From Paenibacillus wynnii (lineage in GTDB: Bacteria > Bacillota > Bacilli > Paenibacillales > Paenibacillaceae): a stretch of 64,000 bases of DNA. The notes under the pieces were generated by a model, which was given only the letters and a program-made list of their open reading frames with translations, did no database searches and was not told the origin of the DNA. The translations under genes were made by a program, and so were the position numbers. Shown piece by piece: positions 16,507-25,839 of this stretch (position 1 is the stretch's first letter; each line of letters opens with the position of its first letter). The DNA lies in NCBI RefSeq assembly GCF_000757885.1, contig NZ_JQCR01000002.1, positions 930,001 to 994,000 on the forward strand, in the 5' to 3' direction.

Positions 16507-17472
16507 TTAATCAAATAGATTCAGATAACGTTCCAACCCGCTCCGTTTCAGATCTTCCCTCGGAATAAACCGTAGAGACGCGGATTTCACTCGGTAGTGC
16601 AGCTTCTCGGCTTCAGGACCATCATAGAATAGGTGTCCGAGATGGGAATGGCTGAGCCGACTGCTCAGAGCCGTCAGGACTTGGCCGTTGCGTAAATCCG
16701 CCTCCTTGGTTATCAGGCCTTCTGCAATGGGCTTAGTAAAGCCGGGCCAGCCTGTTCTGGAATCGAATTTATCCCTTGAACTGAACAACGGCGTTCCGTC
16801 GACCACATCGACATAAATCCCTTCCCGGTCGTTGTCCCAATATTCATTCTGATACGGAGGCTCATCCCCCCTATTCTTTGTAACTTCATATTGCAGATCC
16901 GTCAGCCTCTCTCTCAGACGCCTCAAATCTTCTTTCGTATTCCAATGTTTCTCGGCAAAGTCGTCGCGTCCTGAACTCTTACGGTACATTTTATAATCAA
17001 ACGGATGGGTCTTATAATAATGCTGGTGAACCTCCTCTGCCGGGTAAAACGGCCCTGCTGGAAGGATTTCTGTAACAATGCGGCCCTTGAATCGTCGACT
17101 TGCCTGCAACGCCTGTCTCGAAGCCTCCGCCTGCCCCCGTTGTTCCTCGCTATGAACAAATATGGCTGTACGATAGGAATAACCGCGATCCATAAATTGC
17201 CCCGCATCATCCACCGGATTAATCTGCTGCCAATAGATATCTAGTAGGCGTTGATAGGGGAAAATGTCCTCTTGGTACGTAATCTGAACCGCCTCCAAGT
17301 GCCCGGTTGTTTCCGTACCTACTTCTTCATAAGTAGGATGTTCCGTATGTCCTCCCGTATACCCCGAAAGGACGGAGATAATGCCCGGCAGCTCATCAAA
17401 AGGCTTAACCATACACCAGAAGCAGCCGCCTGCAAAAGTGGCTAGTTGTTCCTTGGAGTTTTTCTCAATCAT
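16507..17472 (-). CDS. msrAB: Fused MsrA-MsrB methionine sulfoxide reductase with degenerate MsrB domain
   Basis: A 321-residue fusion. Residues about 10-165 are MsrA with the active-site 'GGCFWC' (Cys17, second Cys20), which reduces methionine-S-sulfoxide. Residues about 185-321 match MsrB along the whole domain ('QYEVTKNRGDEPPYQNEYWD', 'SHLGHLFYDGP', 'SASLRFIPRE'). However, the catalytic Cys of the usual 'RYCINS' motif is Arg294 ('HYRVKS') and the recycling Cys of 'CGWPSF' is Thr240 ('TGWPGF'). The MsrB half contains no cysteine at all, so it is probably not a methionine-R-sulfoxide reductase. MsrA activity should remain. GAGAGGAG lies about 9 bases before the ATG. Confidence 0.92.
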   Translation of the reverse strand: MIEKNSKEQLATFAGGCFWCMVKPFDELPGIISVLSGYTGGHTEHPTYEEVGTETTGHLEAVQITYQEDIFPYQRLLDIYWQQINPVDDAGQFMDRGYSYRTAIFVHSEEQRGQAEASRQALQASRRFKGRIVTEILPAGPFYPAEEVHQHYYKTHPFDYKMYRKSSGRDDFAEKHWNTKEDLRRLRERLTDLQYEVTKNRGDEPPYQNEYWDNDREGIYVDVVDGTPLFSSRDKFDSRTGWPGFTKPIAEGLITKEADLRNGQVLTALSSRLSHSHLGHLFYDGPEAEKLHYRVKSASLRFIPREDLKRSGLERYLNLFD

Positions 17473-17495
17473 CCCACCAATTCTCCTCTCGGACC

Positions 17496-17532
17496 CTAAA
17501 AAAGTGACCCCGCCAAAGTTTAGCGGGGTCGA
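17496..17532 (-). terminator. Terminator upstream of msrAB
   Basis: On the minus strand GACCCCGC and GCGGGGTC pair around nine bases, followed by TTTTTT. It would end transcripts coming from the small coiled-coil gene. Confidence 0.85.
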
Positions 17533-17667
17533 GTTATATTTTATAAGGGGGTTATGTGTTTAATATAAACCTCTTAGCTTAACGTAATATGAGAGTCTTA
17601 TGAAGATTAAATTAAATTCGTTAAAAGTATGATTTCAATTATCTATATAAGTTGAACTTAAGATTTT

Positions 17668-17830
17668 GCTACATTGGGTTTGGGTCGTAACTGCGGTGAA
17701 TGTTGAACTTCCAGCCGCTGTTGTCTCCAGATTTCTTGATTTGTACCGCTTTTCAGCGGATGAAATCCGGAGGCGGACGCTACCGCTCTTCCAGTTCCAA
17801 AATCCCCCTCCGTTACTTCAGTCCTTTTTG
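17668..17830. repeat. Dispersed repeat element, copy A
   Basis: A gene-free stretch that aligns in the same direction with 61703-61865. Shared blocks include TCTCCAGATTT, AAATCCGGAG and CGCTACCGCT. CTCC-GATTT and AAATC-GGAG are inverted to each other, so the element can fold into a hairpin. No plausible protein is encoded. Confidence 0.7.
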
Positions 17831-17857
17831 TTAGTTTATCAAGTTCAATTAATTCGT

Positions 17858-18043
17858 TTATTCCTCAAAATTGGCGAGTTCGCTTTCCAAGTCTTCGACT
17901 TTTAGGTTAGCCTCATCTACTTGCGTCTGGTTGCCAGCAAGCTCGGCTTGTTTTCTTTCTTCTTTGGCAGCCTGTATCTGAATCTCCAGATGGGTTATAT
18001 CTGAGGAGGCCAACAAGCGGGTAGAACGCTGTGAGTAAGTCAT
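17858..18043 (-). CDS. Small coiled-coil protein, function unknown
   Basis: 61 residues, charged and helical. The second half has a heptad-like pattern rich in Glu, Lys, Ala and Leu ('LEIQIQAAKEERKQAELAGN', then 'LKVEDLESELANFEE'). No membrane span, signal peptide or cysteine is present. The start used has GAGAGGAG about 9 bases upstream; an in-frame codon further up has no ribosome site. I do not recognise the family. It stands alone between the dispersed repeat and an AT-rich spacer. Confidence 0.65.
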   Translation of the reverse strand: MTYSQRSTRLLASSDITHLEIQIQAAKEERKQAELAGNQTQVDEANLKVEDLESELANFEE

Positions 18044-18297
18044 GATTTTTCTCCTCTCATTATTAAATATCTTAGCTATAAACAAGATTGTCTAAAAGTA
18101 CAGACAATCATATTTGGTTTAAATCAATTGATAGTACTATTCGTGGTGAAGCAAGTGCAGTATCTGTTAAAAAGTGATAGTATTTAGTTCCCTTATAAAT
18201 GAGACGTCATAAAATTTTCTTTTAATACATAGTTTACTAAAAAGGTATGCCCTGCCTATATTAATTTGTTTACAAATTCAAACTTATTATAGATTAC
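18044..18297. other. AT-rich spacer without visible gene
   Basis: I see no coding frame and no strong promoter or hairpin here. It marks the left edge of an AT-rich accessory stretch running to groEL. Confidence 0.5.
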
Positions 18298-18341
18298 TTA
18301 AAAAAAGCACGACCCTTATATTAATCGGGAAGTGCTTTCCT
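18298..18341 (-). terminator. Terminator after the nucleotidyltransferase gene
   Basis: On the minus strand AAGCAC and GTGCTT pair with a CC/GG extension inside, followed by TTTTTTA. It starts at the stop codon of the nucleotidyltransferase. Confidence 0.75.
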
Positions 18342-18342
18342 G

Positions 18343-19029
18343 TTAGCAAAATAAAAAATAATCTTCTTTTATTAATCTATTCGAACCATAGTGTTTATAT
18401 TCGGCTTTCACTAACGTTTCTACTGGATCATAAGTTTTCTCAGACCAATTTTTAATATAATTCATTACTTTATCAGAAAAGTGTAGTCCCCAATATTTAT
18501 GAATTATGAACGCTCTTACTATGTTGATTTCAGGTGTTGGATTTTTATCTACGTACTCATCCTCAAGTGTAATATCAAGAATTTTGTCTTTTATAGATTC
18601 TACGAATCTCTCAGCATCTATGTTGGAAGTATTAATATTGAGTGCTAAAGCATCAAAATTGTAAAAAGTACCTTTAGAGATATTTTCAAATTGGATATCT
18701 AAAATTTTTTCTTTAAAAGCCCAATTGTGGTTTATCCCCCAGATATCAAACTCAATACTATCAAGGTAAACCTTATATCCCCCAAACCTGTTTTTTTGGT
18801 ATCTAAAACTCTTTAATACATCATCAAAATCGGAGTCTATACTGTCTACTATAATATCAATATCTCGAGGGGTTCTAAAATATGTAAAATCCCTTACAGC
18901 ACCACCGACTAAAATCAGGTCTCCAAATTTATTTAAATTGTTAAATAAGATAGATACCTGGGTGTCCTCTTGTTTTAATCTACGAATCCCATCCAGAGTT
19001 AGTCTATGTATAAGAGAGGTAGCTATCAT
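18343..19029 (-). CDS. Pol-beta superfamily nucleotidyltransferase (CCA/poly(A)-polymerase head type)
   Basis: 228 residues. The N-terminal half has the nucleotidyltransferase core: 'GGAVRD' at residues 42-47, the metal-binding pair Asp56 and Asp58 in 'RDIDIIVD', and a third acidic residue near Asp95 ('IEFDIWG'). The rest is helical and unlike full CCA-adding enzymes, which are about twice as long; the RNA-binding body and tail are missing. It starts 13 bases after the dGTPase gene and shares its terminator, so the two form an operon. Composition is AT-rich relative to flanking core genes. A role in modifying RNA, nucleotides or a protein is possible; the partner dGTPase suggests phage defence, which is inference. 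Confidence 0.8.
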   Translation of the reverse strand: MIATSLIHRLTLDGIRRLKQEDTQVSILFNNLNKFGDLILVGGAVRDFTYFRTPRDIDIIVDSIDSDFDDVLKSFRYQKNRFGGYKVYLDSIEFDIWGINHNWAFKEKILDIQFENISKGTFYNFDALALNINTSNIDAERFVESIKDKILDITLEDEYVDKNPTPEINIVRAFIIHKYWGLHFSDKVMNYIKNWSEKTYDPVETLVKAEYKHYGSNRLIKEDYFLFC

Positions 19030-19042
19030 TTATCTTTCCTCC

Positions 19043-20482
19043 TTATAATTTAATCCCAGTTAACTTTCTATAGAGATCCAGCGCATAGGAATCAGTCATA
19101 CCACACACAAAATCAGTAACTAGTAGCAATCGGTCATACAAACTAGGTTCTCCACCGGTTTGCTCTGTAGGATATTTTTTCATTATATCTCTGTAGTTAT
19201 CTGATATCAATAAGTAAAGCTTTCCCTCTTCTGTTTTTGAGTTATTCCTTTCATCAGATACTACTGTACTTACGAACATTTCTAGTAATCCACGAATTAC
19301 TTTTCCTCCTGTGTATTCTCGCATTATAATTTCTTTATTATCAAATATAATGCCGGCTAAATCTGCAAATACTTTTCTTACATTGGCAGCGTCTGATACT
19401 TCAATAATTTCATCGTCAAATTCACCATTAAGAATAGCGTCGTGCCTTAATATAAATTCTTTAACAACTGATTTAATCATATAACCTTGTGCTTGGATTC
19501 TAATGCACTGAACTGCATTGTCTAACCTATCCTCTCGACCCTCATCAAGATTCTTATTATAAGTGCTGATGAATGAGTCGAGAATCGCTTTATCCTCTGC
19601 ACTACCCTCTTGCAAATGTCTTTTTAGTACATTCTCAATTGTATGGTAATCGAGGACCTTTTTCTTACAACCATCCTCAATATCTGCGGCTGAATAAGCA
19701 ATATCATCCGCAGCTTCCAATAGAAAAGTAACTGGATGTCTATGAGTATCAATACCTGTATGTTCTTTAACAGCTAAAAATCTTTTTTCTTCTGACTGTA
19801 GATACCCGAATTTTTTATAACTTACACCTAATCCCTTTTCTTTCCTATATTCCTTTTTCTTATTACCTTCAATAGACGACCTTGGGTACTTTAAGATACT
19901 AGCTAAAGTTGCTGCAGATAAATTATAACCATATTCATCTTTTAGATTATTCAGTTTTGATAGTAACCGGAATGTTTGAGCATTTCCTTCAAATCTTGTA
20001 AAATCAGAAGCTCTTTGTTCCCCCAGTTTTGCTTCAATAACTTTTCCTTCATTAGTATCAAACCAACTTTTAAAATACTTTTGAATTGCTGCTTCCCCAA
20101 AATGTCCATAAGGTGGATTCCCCAAATCATGTATAAGCCCTACAATCGCTAATAAAGCACTTATTTTACCCCGGTGCTCATCTTTCAGATCGCCCTTTCT
20201 AATAAGATTTTCTTCTACACTTACCCCAATGGAACGACCAATTGTTGAAACCTCATGCGAATGAGTTAATCTCGTTCTAACAAAGTCGCTATTATCTAAT
20301 GGGAAAACTTGTGCCTTATCCTGTAACCTCCGCACCGCAGAACTAAATATAAGACGTCCGTAGTCATCATCAAAATCATTACGAAGGTCATATTCATTAT
20401 ATTGAGTTCTATCCTTTACCATGCCATCTCTTAAACGTATTCCACTTAATAAACTATCCCAATTCATTTTAGTTTCACTCAA
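19043..20482 (-). CDS. HD-domain dNTP triphosphohydrolase (dGTPase-like)
   Basis: About 479 residues. HD metal ligands are visible as His74 ('RTRLTHSHEV'), His118-Asp119 ('LIHDLGNPPYGHFGE') and Asp in 'DDIAYSAADIEDG'. The N-terminal 'DYGRLIFSSAVRRLQDKAQV' is typical of dGTPases, which cleave dNTPs to nucleoside and triphosphate. Length fits the family (about 500). The start used is TTG ('MSETKMNWDS'), with AAAGGAG 9 bases upstream; the frame extends 44 codons further without a ribosome site. It leads a two-gene operon with a nucleotidyltransferase. Enzyme class is firm; the biological role (dNTP balance or antiviral dNTP depletion) is open. Confidence 0.88.
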   Translation of the reverse strand: MSETKMNWDSLLSGIRLRDGMVKDRTQYNEYDLRNDFDDDYGRLIFSSAVRRLQDKAQVFPLDNSDFVRTRLTHSHEVSTIGRSIGVSVEENLIRKGDLKDEHRGKISALLAIVGLIHDLGNPPYGHFGEAAIQKYFKSWFDTNEGKVIEAKLGEQRASDFTRFEGNAQTFRLLSKLNNLKDEYGYNLSAATLASILKYPRSSIEGNKKKEYRKEKGLGVSYKKFGYLQSEEKRFLAVKEHTGIDTHRHPVTFLLEAADDIAYSAADIEDGCKKKVLDYHTIENVLKRHLQEGSAEDKAILDSFISTYNKNLDEGREDRLDNAVQCIRIQAQGYMIKSVVKEFILRHDAILNGEFDDEIIEVSDAANVRKVFADLAGIIFDNKEIIMREYTGGKVIRGLLEMFVSTVVSDERNNSKTEEGKLYLLISDNYRDIMKKYPTEQTGGEPSLYDRLLLVTDFVCGMTDSYALDLYRKLTGIKL

Positions 20483-20811
20483 TTGATTATTCTCCTTTGA
20501 AATGTTGTCTATGAATATGTACAATTCGACAAAATAAGGAAGAATCCTTGAAGAATATAAAATATCTAGGAAGATTAACAAATCGAAGACCCTAGGCCAA
20601 TGCTTTATTAACAAACCATATAGTACAAGAGAATGCTTGCTTAACTACTAAAAGTATTATAGATGCCTTTATATGCTTGCGTTTATAGTTTGTATGAAAT
20701 ATAGGATCTAAATTTAAAACCTGAATTACCCCAAGTTTTTGTATATAAAGACGTTAACGGTAACATTTTTTTAGCAAAAACTGTAAATATATAAAAATCA
20801 TATCACTGTGC

Positions 20812-20847
20812 GGGCATGGAATCTGATTAATCCCATGCTCTTTTTTA
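20812..20847 (+). terminator. Orphan terminator-like hairpin
   Basis: GCATGG and CCATGC pair around a 13-base loop, followed by a T run. No intact plus-strand gene lies upstream, so it may be left from a lost gene. Confidence 0.5.
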
Positions 20848-21266
20848 TGTAGAAGTAACAATATAAGAGATGATTATGGGTTATATAAATCACTTAGTAA
20901 GGTTTAAGGTTACGTGGAACAGGCTCACCCGGTAACGTGGCGCTTCTCAACTTATGATAATTTACCAAGGAGGATCTACCTTCACATTACGATTCCACAA
21001 AGAGAAGAGGCCTCACAAAGTTCGGAGAACTCATGCGAAACCTCTGAAAAATATGTGTTTGTTACCTAAATGTTACCCTTAGTGAATATCTCTAAAATAC
21101 AACCTCGATACATATGGGATTTAGATAAATATTACATCATCATGCCGCCCTTCTTTCAGTCATCTTTTCACGGCTTCTTTAATCCTCTACAAAGGCTGAA
21201 ACAATCGTTTGTAGTTGTATTTAATGTATTAATCTTTTTATACCTTCCCTCGACTTTTGCGATTCC

Positions 21267-21284
21267 GTGATTTTTTCGTGATTT
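21267..21284. repeat. 18-bp repeat, left copy (possible attachment site)
   Basis: GTGATTTTTTCGTGATTT recurs with one change at 23456-23473, immediately after the integrase remnant, in the same orientation. The pair brackets about 2.2 kb of accessory DNA. Confidence 0.45.
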
Positions 21285-21475
21285 ATTTATGATTCATTTC
21301 AGACATTTATGATCGATATATAGTTTAAGACTTCGGTACCCTACCCGTCAATCTCAATACCTCTAGCTTCCGTCGCATATCAAGCTGTCACACACTATCT
21401 TGCGTCTGACTCGCTAGGCGTGAGTGGTTCAAATATATTAATATCTCCGTCCAATACAAAATGGTTCTGAAAACT

Positions 21476-21501
21476 CCGCTGCAAATTCCAGCGGTTTTTT
21501 T
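21476..21501 (+). terminator. Terminator-like hairpin after a tRNA-like fragment
   Basis: CCGCTG and CAGCGG pair around seven bases and are followed by seven T. It follows a sequence that looks like the 3' end of a tRNA or tmRNA. Confidence 0.7.
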
Positions 21502-21571
21502 GATAGTACATATTTCCTATTTCTGTTATTATGATTCCATCATCTAATATATAAAGGGAGTTAACAAACGA

Positions 21572-21760
21572 ATGTTTAAATTTAAGAAATCTTTTATATT
21601 TTTAGGCGTGCTGCTCCCTTTCCCTGCCATATCTTCTCTTTCCCACCTCCAAGATTAATGTGCTCTCCATTGGAGTTCCTAGTTTCCACTGAATATAATT
21701 ATGCTCAACAAGTTCCTGCGCCCTTCTCTGATCTTGGCTGGTGTCCGTCCGCTATAACCA
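21572..21760 (+). pseudogene. Remnant of a secreted (possibly SLH-domain) protein
   Basis: A frame of 28 codons (21572-21658) starts with an AAAGGGAG site and reads like the beginning of a signal peptide ('MFKFKKSFIFLGVLLPFP'), then stops. Shortly downstream another frame reads 'EYNYAQQVPAPFSDLG', resembling the first strand and helix of an SLH domain. The two pieces suggest a decayed exported protein. Low certainty; short matches could be chance. Confidence 0.35.
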
Positions 21761-21849
21761 AACACACGTTCTTTAGACAATGAAAAATAAAAGAGCCCAG
21801 AAACATCCTTGGCTCCTCATTATATATTTAAATATTTACAACTAATGTT

Positions 21850-22113
21850 TTACCTTTTTATCTTATTTCTTTTTGACCTTAGAAGTATTATACCGATAAT
21901 AATTACAGCTGAATAAATAAATAAACCATTTGGATTACTTTCACCACGATACAACTGTGTCAAAACACCTACCATTGCTAAAACAAGAACAACATAAATT
22001 AATTTATTCATTGCAGCTGCAGTACTTTTTTTAAAAATCTTTTTCGAGAGGAAGACTAGAATAAAAGTCAAAACTGAAATGTAAGTAATTATTATTGCAT
22101 AGGCTGATATCAT
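21850..22113 (-). CDS. Small three-span membrane protein, possible immunity partner
   Basis: 87 residues with three hydrophobic segments (about 3-22, 36-52 and 64-80), separated by basic loops ('SKKIFKKS', 'LRSKRNKIKR'), so the C-terminus is probably cytoplasmic. GGGGGGAG precedes the ATG by 4-5 bases. It follows the secreted protein gene by 43 bases on the same strand. Small basic multi-span proteins next to a secreted peptide often give self-protection, but no family match is recognised. Function is not assigned. Confidence 0.65.
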   Translation of the reverse strand: MISAYAIIITYISVLTFILVFLSKKIFKKSTAAAMNKLIYVVLVLAMVGVLTQLYRGESNPNGLFIYSAVIIIGIILLRSKRNKIKR

Positions 22114-22156
22114 TTATCTCCCCCCAATTTTCACTTGTGTTAAAATCCTTCAAATT

Positions 22157-22798
22157 TTATCCGTTTGTAGTTGATTCAAAGTAAGGTACTGGAAGCCAAT
22201 GAATATTTAAAGTAACACCCTTACCCTCGTTATGGTAACTCATTGAGTTCGCTATCATGGTCGCTCCTGTTGCTTCTATAAGAGCAACAACTGAACCAAG
22301 CCATGCAACTGGAATAAATGCGGCGATCCCAGCTAATAAAGTCGCTACGCTAGCAGTTTGTTGTAAGGAGTATACCATGTTTTTAGTCTCGGTATTATTA
22401 AAAGTAATTGCAACTCCCCACCAGTAGCTGTTTGAAAATACCAAGGTTGACATTTCACCTTTAGATGTTGTTGCAACCGACCCATTGACAGATAAATTAT
22501 TAAGCGCTTCGACTCCCTTAAGATACTGATTATATATATCGAGGGCAACCACATCTTTAGCTGCCGAATCAATGTGATACACACCTAATGCATCAACAGT
22601 AATGTATGGAGTCATATCTATTACGGAAGAAAGCACTCTAGCAGAGAATTCATCCTGCCCAAGTGGCAATGTTCTATCTGCTACATTAATCTCTTGAATT
22701 TCAGTGACCGGACCGGTAGAAGCAAGAACCGGCGAAGCAAAGAGCGACACTGCAAGAAAACCACTAACAACACCTGACCAAATCTTTTTCTTATTCAA
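22157..22798 (-). CDS. Secreted glycine/alanine-rich protein, bacteriocin-like, function unknown
   Basis: About 213 residues. An N-terminal signal peptide ('LNKKKIWSGVVSGFLAVSLF' region, cleavage near 'SPVLAS') is clear. The mature part has an aromatic motif 'NSYWWGVAITFNN', then a hydrophobic Gly/Ala-rich helical hairpin (about 140-185), and ends 'GKGVTLNIHWLPVPYF'. This order is like secreted antibacterial or pore-forming proteins seen beside small membrane proteins in Bacilli, but I cannot name the family. The start is TTG, with AGGAGG 7 bases upstream; the longer frame lacks a ribosome site. Codon use is AT-rich like the rest of the stretch. Confidence 0.7.
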   Translation of the reverse strand: MNKKKIWSGVVSGFLAVSLFASPVLASTGPVTEIQEINVADRTLPLGQDEFSARVLSSVIDMTPYITVDALGVYHIDSAAKDVVALDIYNQYLKGVEALNNLSVNGSVATTSKGEMSTLVFSNSYWWGVAITFNNTETKNMVYSLQQTASVATLLAGIAAFIPVAWLGSVVALIEATGATMIANSMSYHNEGKGVTLNIHWLPVPYFESTTNG

Positions 22799-22876
22799 AA
22801 TAATTCCTCCTGATGTTTCGATTTTTGATTCTACATTATGGTAATATATTCCACCGTAAAAATAAACACTTTTCAC

Positions 22877-23204
22877 TATATATACTAAAATTATCTATTT
22901 TATTGAATATAATTACTATATTCCCTTGAATATTTTATTTTAGTTAATTTGTCCCATTTTTTATATTTATTTTACTTTTCAGTTGATTTATGTTTACATT
23001 AGTTGTTAATTAAAAGCATATTATGTATAATATTGTCGATAATATTACTCTTCTATTTTTCTGTTAAAATATATCAAGTTCAAACTCAATCAAATAACAA
23101 ACTCTCAGTATCAGTAATTTTCAACAAAAAGCTCAGAGGTGTACTTATGAATAAAGGAATAAAGGACAACTTACGTGCGGCTGTTCTAAAGAAAGAACGT
23201 ATCG
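22877..23204. other. AT-rich spacer before the integrase remnant
   Basis: Very AT-rich. A short frame from 23146 ('MNKGIKDNLRAAVLKKERI') has AGAGGTG before its ATG and then runs into the integrase remnant in another frame. It may be a broken gene start; otherwise I see nothing here. Confidence 0.4.
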
Positions 23205-23459
23205 TTGTGTTTATATTTAAAGCACACAAACATTACAAAGCATGCAACGCCACATATCTTTCGACATACCCACATCAGCATGTTGACCGAAGCAGGAATA
23301 GACCTCATCAATATCATGAAACGGGCGGGGCATGACGACGCAAAGACCACCATGAAAATTTATACGCATGTCACAAACAAGATGAAAAAGGATAATGCCC
23401 TAAAGGTGAAAATTCACTTTGGGAGCCTTCTCAATCTCGAAAATCCGCAAGGAATGTGA
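23205..23459 (+). pseudogene. Tyrosine recombinase (integrase) C-terminal remnant
   Basis: About 75 codons match the end of a phage-type integrase: 'TPHIFRHTHISMLTEAGI' (Arg and His of the catalytic set), 'IMKRAGHDDAKTTMKIYTHV' (second His and the nucleophile Tyr), then a charged tail. The N-terminal and core-binding domains and the first catalytic Arg are missing, so it cannot be active. It lies between the AT-rich accessory stretch and the groEL terminator, as expected for the scar of a past integration. Confidence 0.8.
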
Positions 23460-23473
23460 TTTTTACGTGATTT
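23456..23473. repeat. 18-bp repeat, right copy
   Basis: GTGATTTTTACGTGATTT, one base different from the left copy at 21267. It overlaps the stop codon of the integrase remnant. Confidence 0.45.
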
Positions 23474-23483
23474 TAGTCAAAAT

Positions 23484-23532
23484 AAAAACCCTTGTAAGGC
23501 CTGTAATACTAGGCCTATCAAGGGTTTTTTTT
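23484..23532. terminator. Terminator of groESL
   Basis: AAAACCCTTG and CAAGGGTTTT enclose a second stem AGGCCT/AGGCCT. A and T runs on both sides. It ends 9 bases from the groEL stop codon. Confidence 0.85.
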
Positions 23533-23540
23533 GAAACTTA

Positions 23541-25184
<1,644 letters not shown>

Positions 25185-25238
25185 CTAAAGTTTTGTGAGC
25201 GTTAAGTAATTGGGTTACTACTTATGAGAATCTTGTGC

Positions 25239-25520
25239 TTAGCCCAAGATCGCGTGAATGTCGCTTTCTTTCATAATCAAATATTCTTTACCTTCATACT
25301 TCACTTCTGTTCCAGCATACTTGGAGAAAAGAACGCGATCGCCTTCTTTAACTTCCAAAGGTACACGAACTCCATCCTTCAATGCTCCGCTTCCTACGGC
25401 AATAACTTTACCTTCTTGCGGCTTTTCCTTTGAAGAGTCTGGAAGTACGATTCCGAAAGAAGTAGTTTCCTCCGCTTCGCTCGCTTCTACTAATACGCGT
25501 TCACCTAAAGGTTTGATCAT
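25239..25520 (-). CDS. groES: Co-chaperonin GroES (Hsp10)
   Basis: 93 residues of typical GroES: '[17 protein letters not shown]', the mobile loop '[20 protein letters not shown]', and the C-terminal '[14 protein letters not shown]'. It caps the GroEL ring. AGGAGG stands about 8 bases before the ATG. It is the first gene of the groESL operon, with a SigA-type promoter and CIRCE operator about 145-210 bases upstream. Confidence 0.99.
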   Translation of the reverse strand: MIKPLGERVLVEASEAEETTSFGIVLPDSSKEKPQEGKVIAVGSGALKDGVRVPLEVKEGDRVLFSKYAGTEVKYEGKEYLIMKESDIHAILG

Positions 25521-25664
25521 GAAAAAATAGCCTCCTTTGAATTATGTTTTTTACCTTGAAAACAATAGTTAGGAATATCAAACGAATCGTTAGATTCACA
25601 GATATTCTCGAAAAATATGAATGTAGCGTAACATTCAGCGCCTGTTTCCATATTTTTCAGCACA

Positions 25665-25691
25665 TTAGCACTCGACAGCCTATAGTGCTAA
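25665..25691 (-). promoter_or_regulatory. CIRCE operator (HrcA binding site) of groESL
   Basis: TTAGCACTC-N9-TAGTGCTAA matches the CIRCE inverted repeat with one mismatch (consensus right arm GAGTGCTAA). It lies just downstream of the promoter, as expected for HrcA repression of heat-shock genes. Confidence 0.93.
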
Positions 25692-25702
25692 CAACAATTT
25701 TT

Positions 25703-25731
25703 ATGATACCCAACTTGAATGGGAATTTCAA
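25703..25731 (-). promoter_or_regulatory. SigA-type promoter of groESL
   Basis: On the minus strand TTGAAA and TATCAT are separated by exactly 17 bases, directly before the CIRCE element. Confidence 0.8.
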
Positions 25732-25839
25732 GTCCTTTTACACAAATCGCCCTCTTTTTCGGGAAAAATATGGTTTTGGGGCCTGTACAAGTCATACCTT
25801 CTTTCATTCTATCCACTCCGAAAAAAAATATGCCATAAA

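Larger units (their letters stand above)
20483..21571. other. AT-rich gene-poor stretch with hairpins and debris
   Basis: No intact gene is visible for about 1.1 kb. It holds a hairpin at 21006-21045 (GAGG-AGTTC/GAACT-CCTC core), two plus-strand terminator-like hairpins listed separately, a stretch resembling the groEL 3' end near 21132, and a tRNA-3'-end-like fragment near 21420-21455 (GGTTCAAAT, then CTCCGTCCA). Confidence 0.5.

Noticed and set aside
17666-17905. 79-codon gene over repeat copy A
   Set aside because: Falls in the dispersed repeat and ends inside the small coiled-coil gene on the other strand.
21132-21150. Second groEL 3' end
   Set aside because: Only about 16 bases similar, with an extra CAT; upstream sequence has no chaperonin likeness.
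20812-21501. Intact tRNA gene
   Set aside because: No paired acceptor and T-stems could be drawn; only a 3'-end-like fragment is visible.
23003-23335. 110-codon plus-strand gene before groEL
   Set aside because: The frame crosses from AT-rich spacer into the integrase remnant in the wrong frame; only the short piece at 23146 has a ribosome site.
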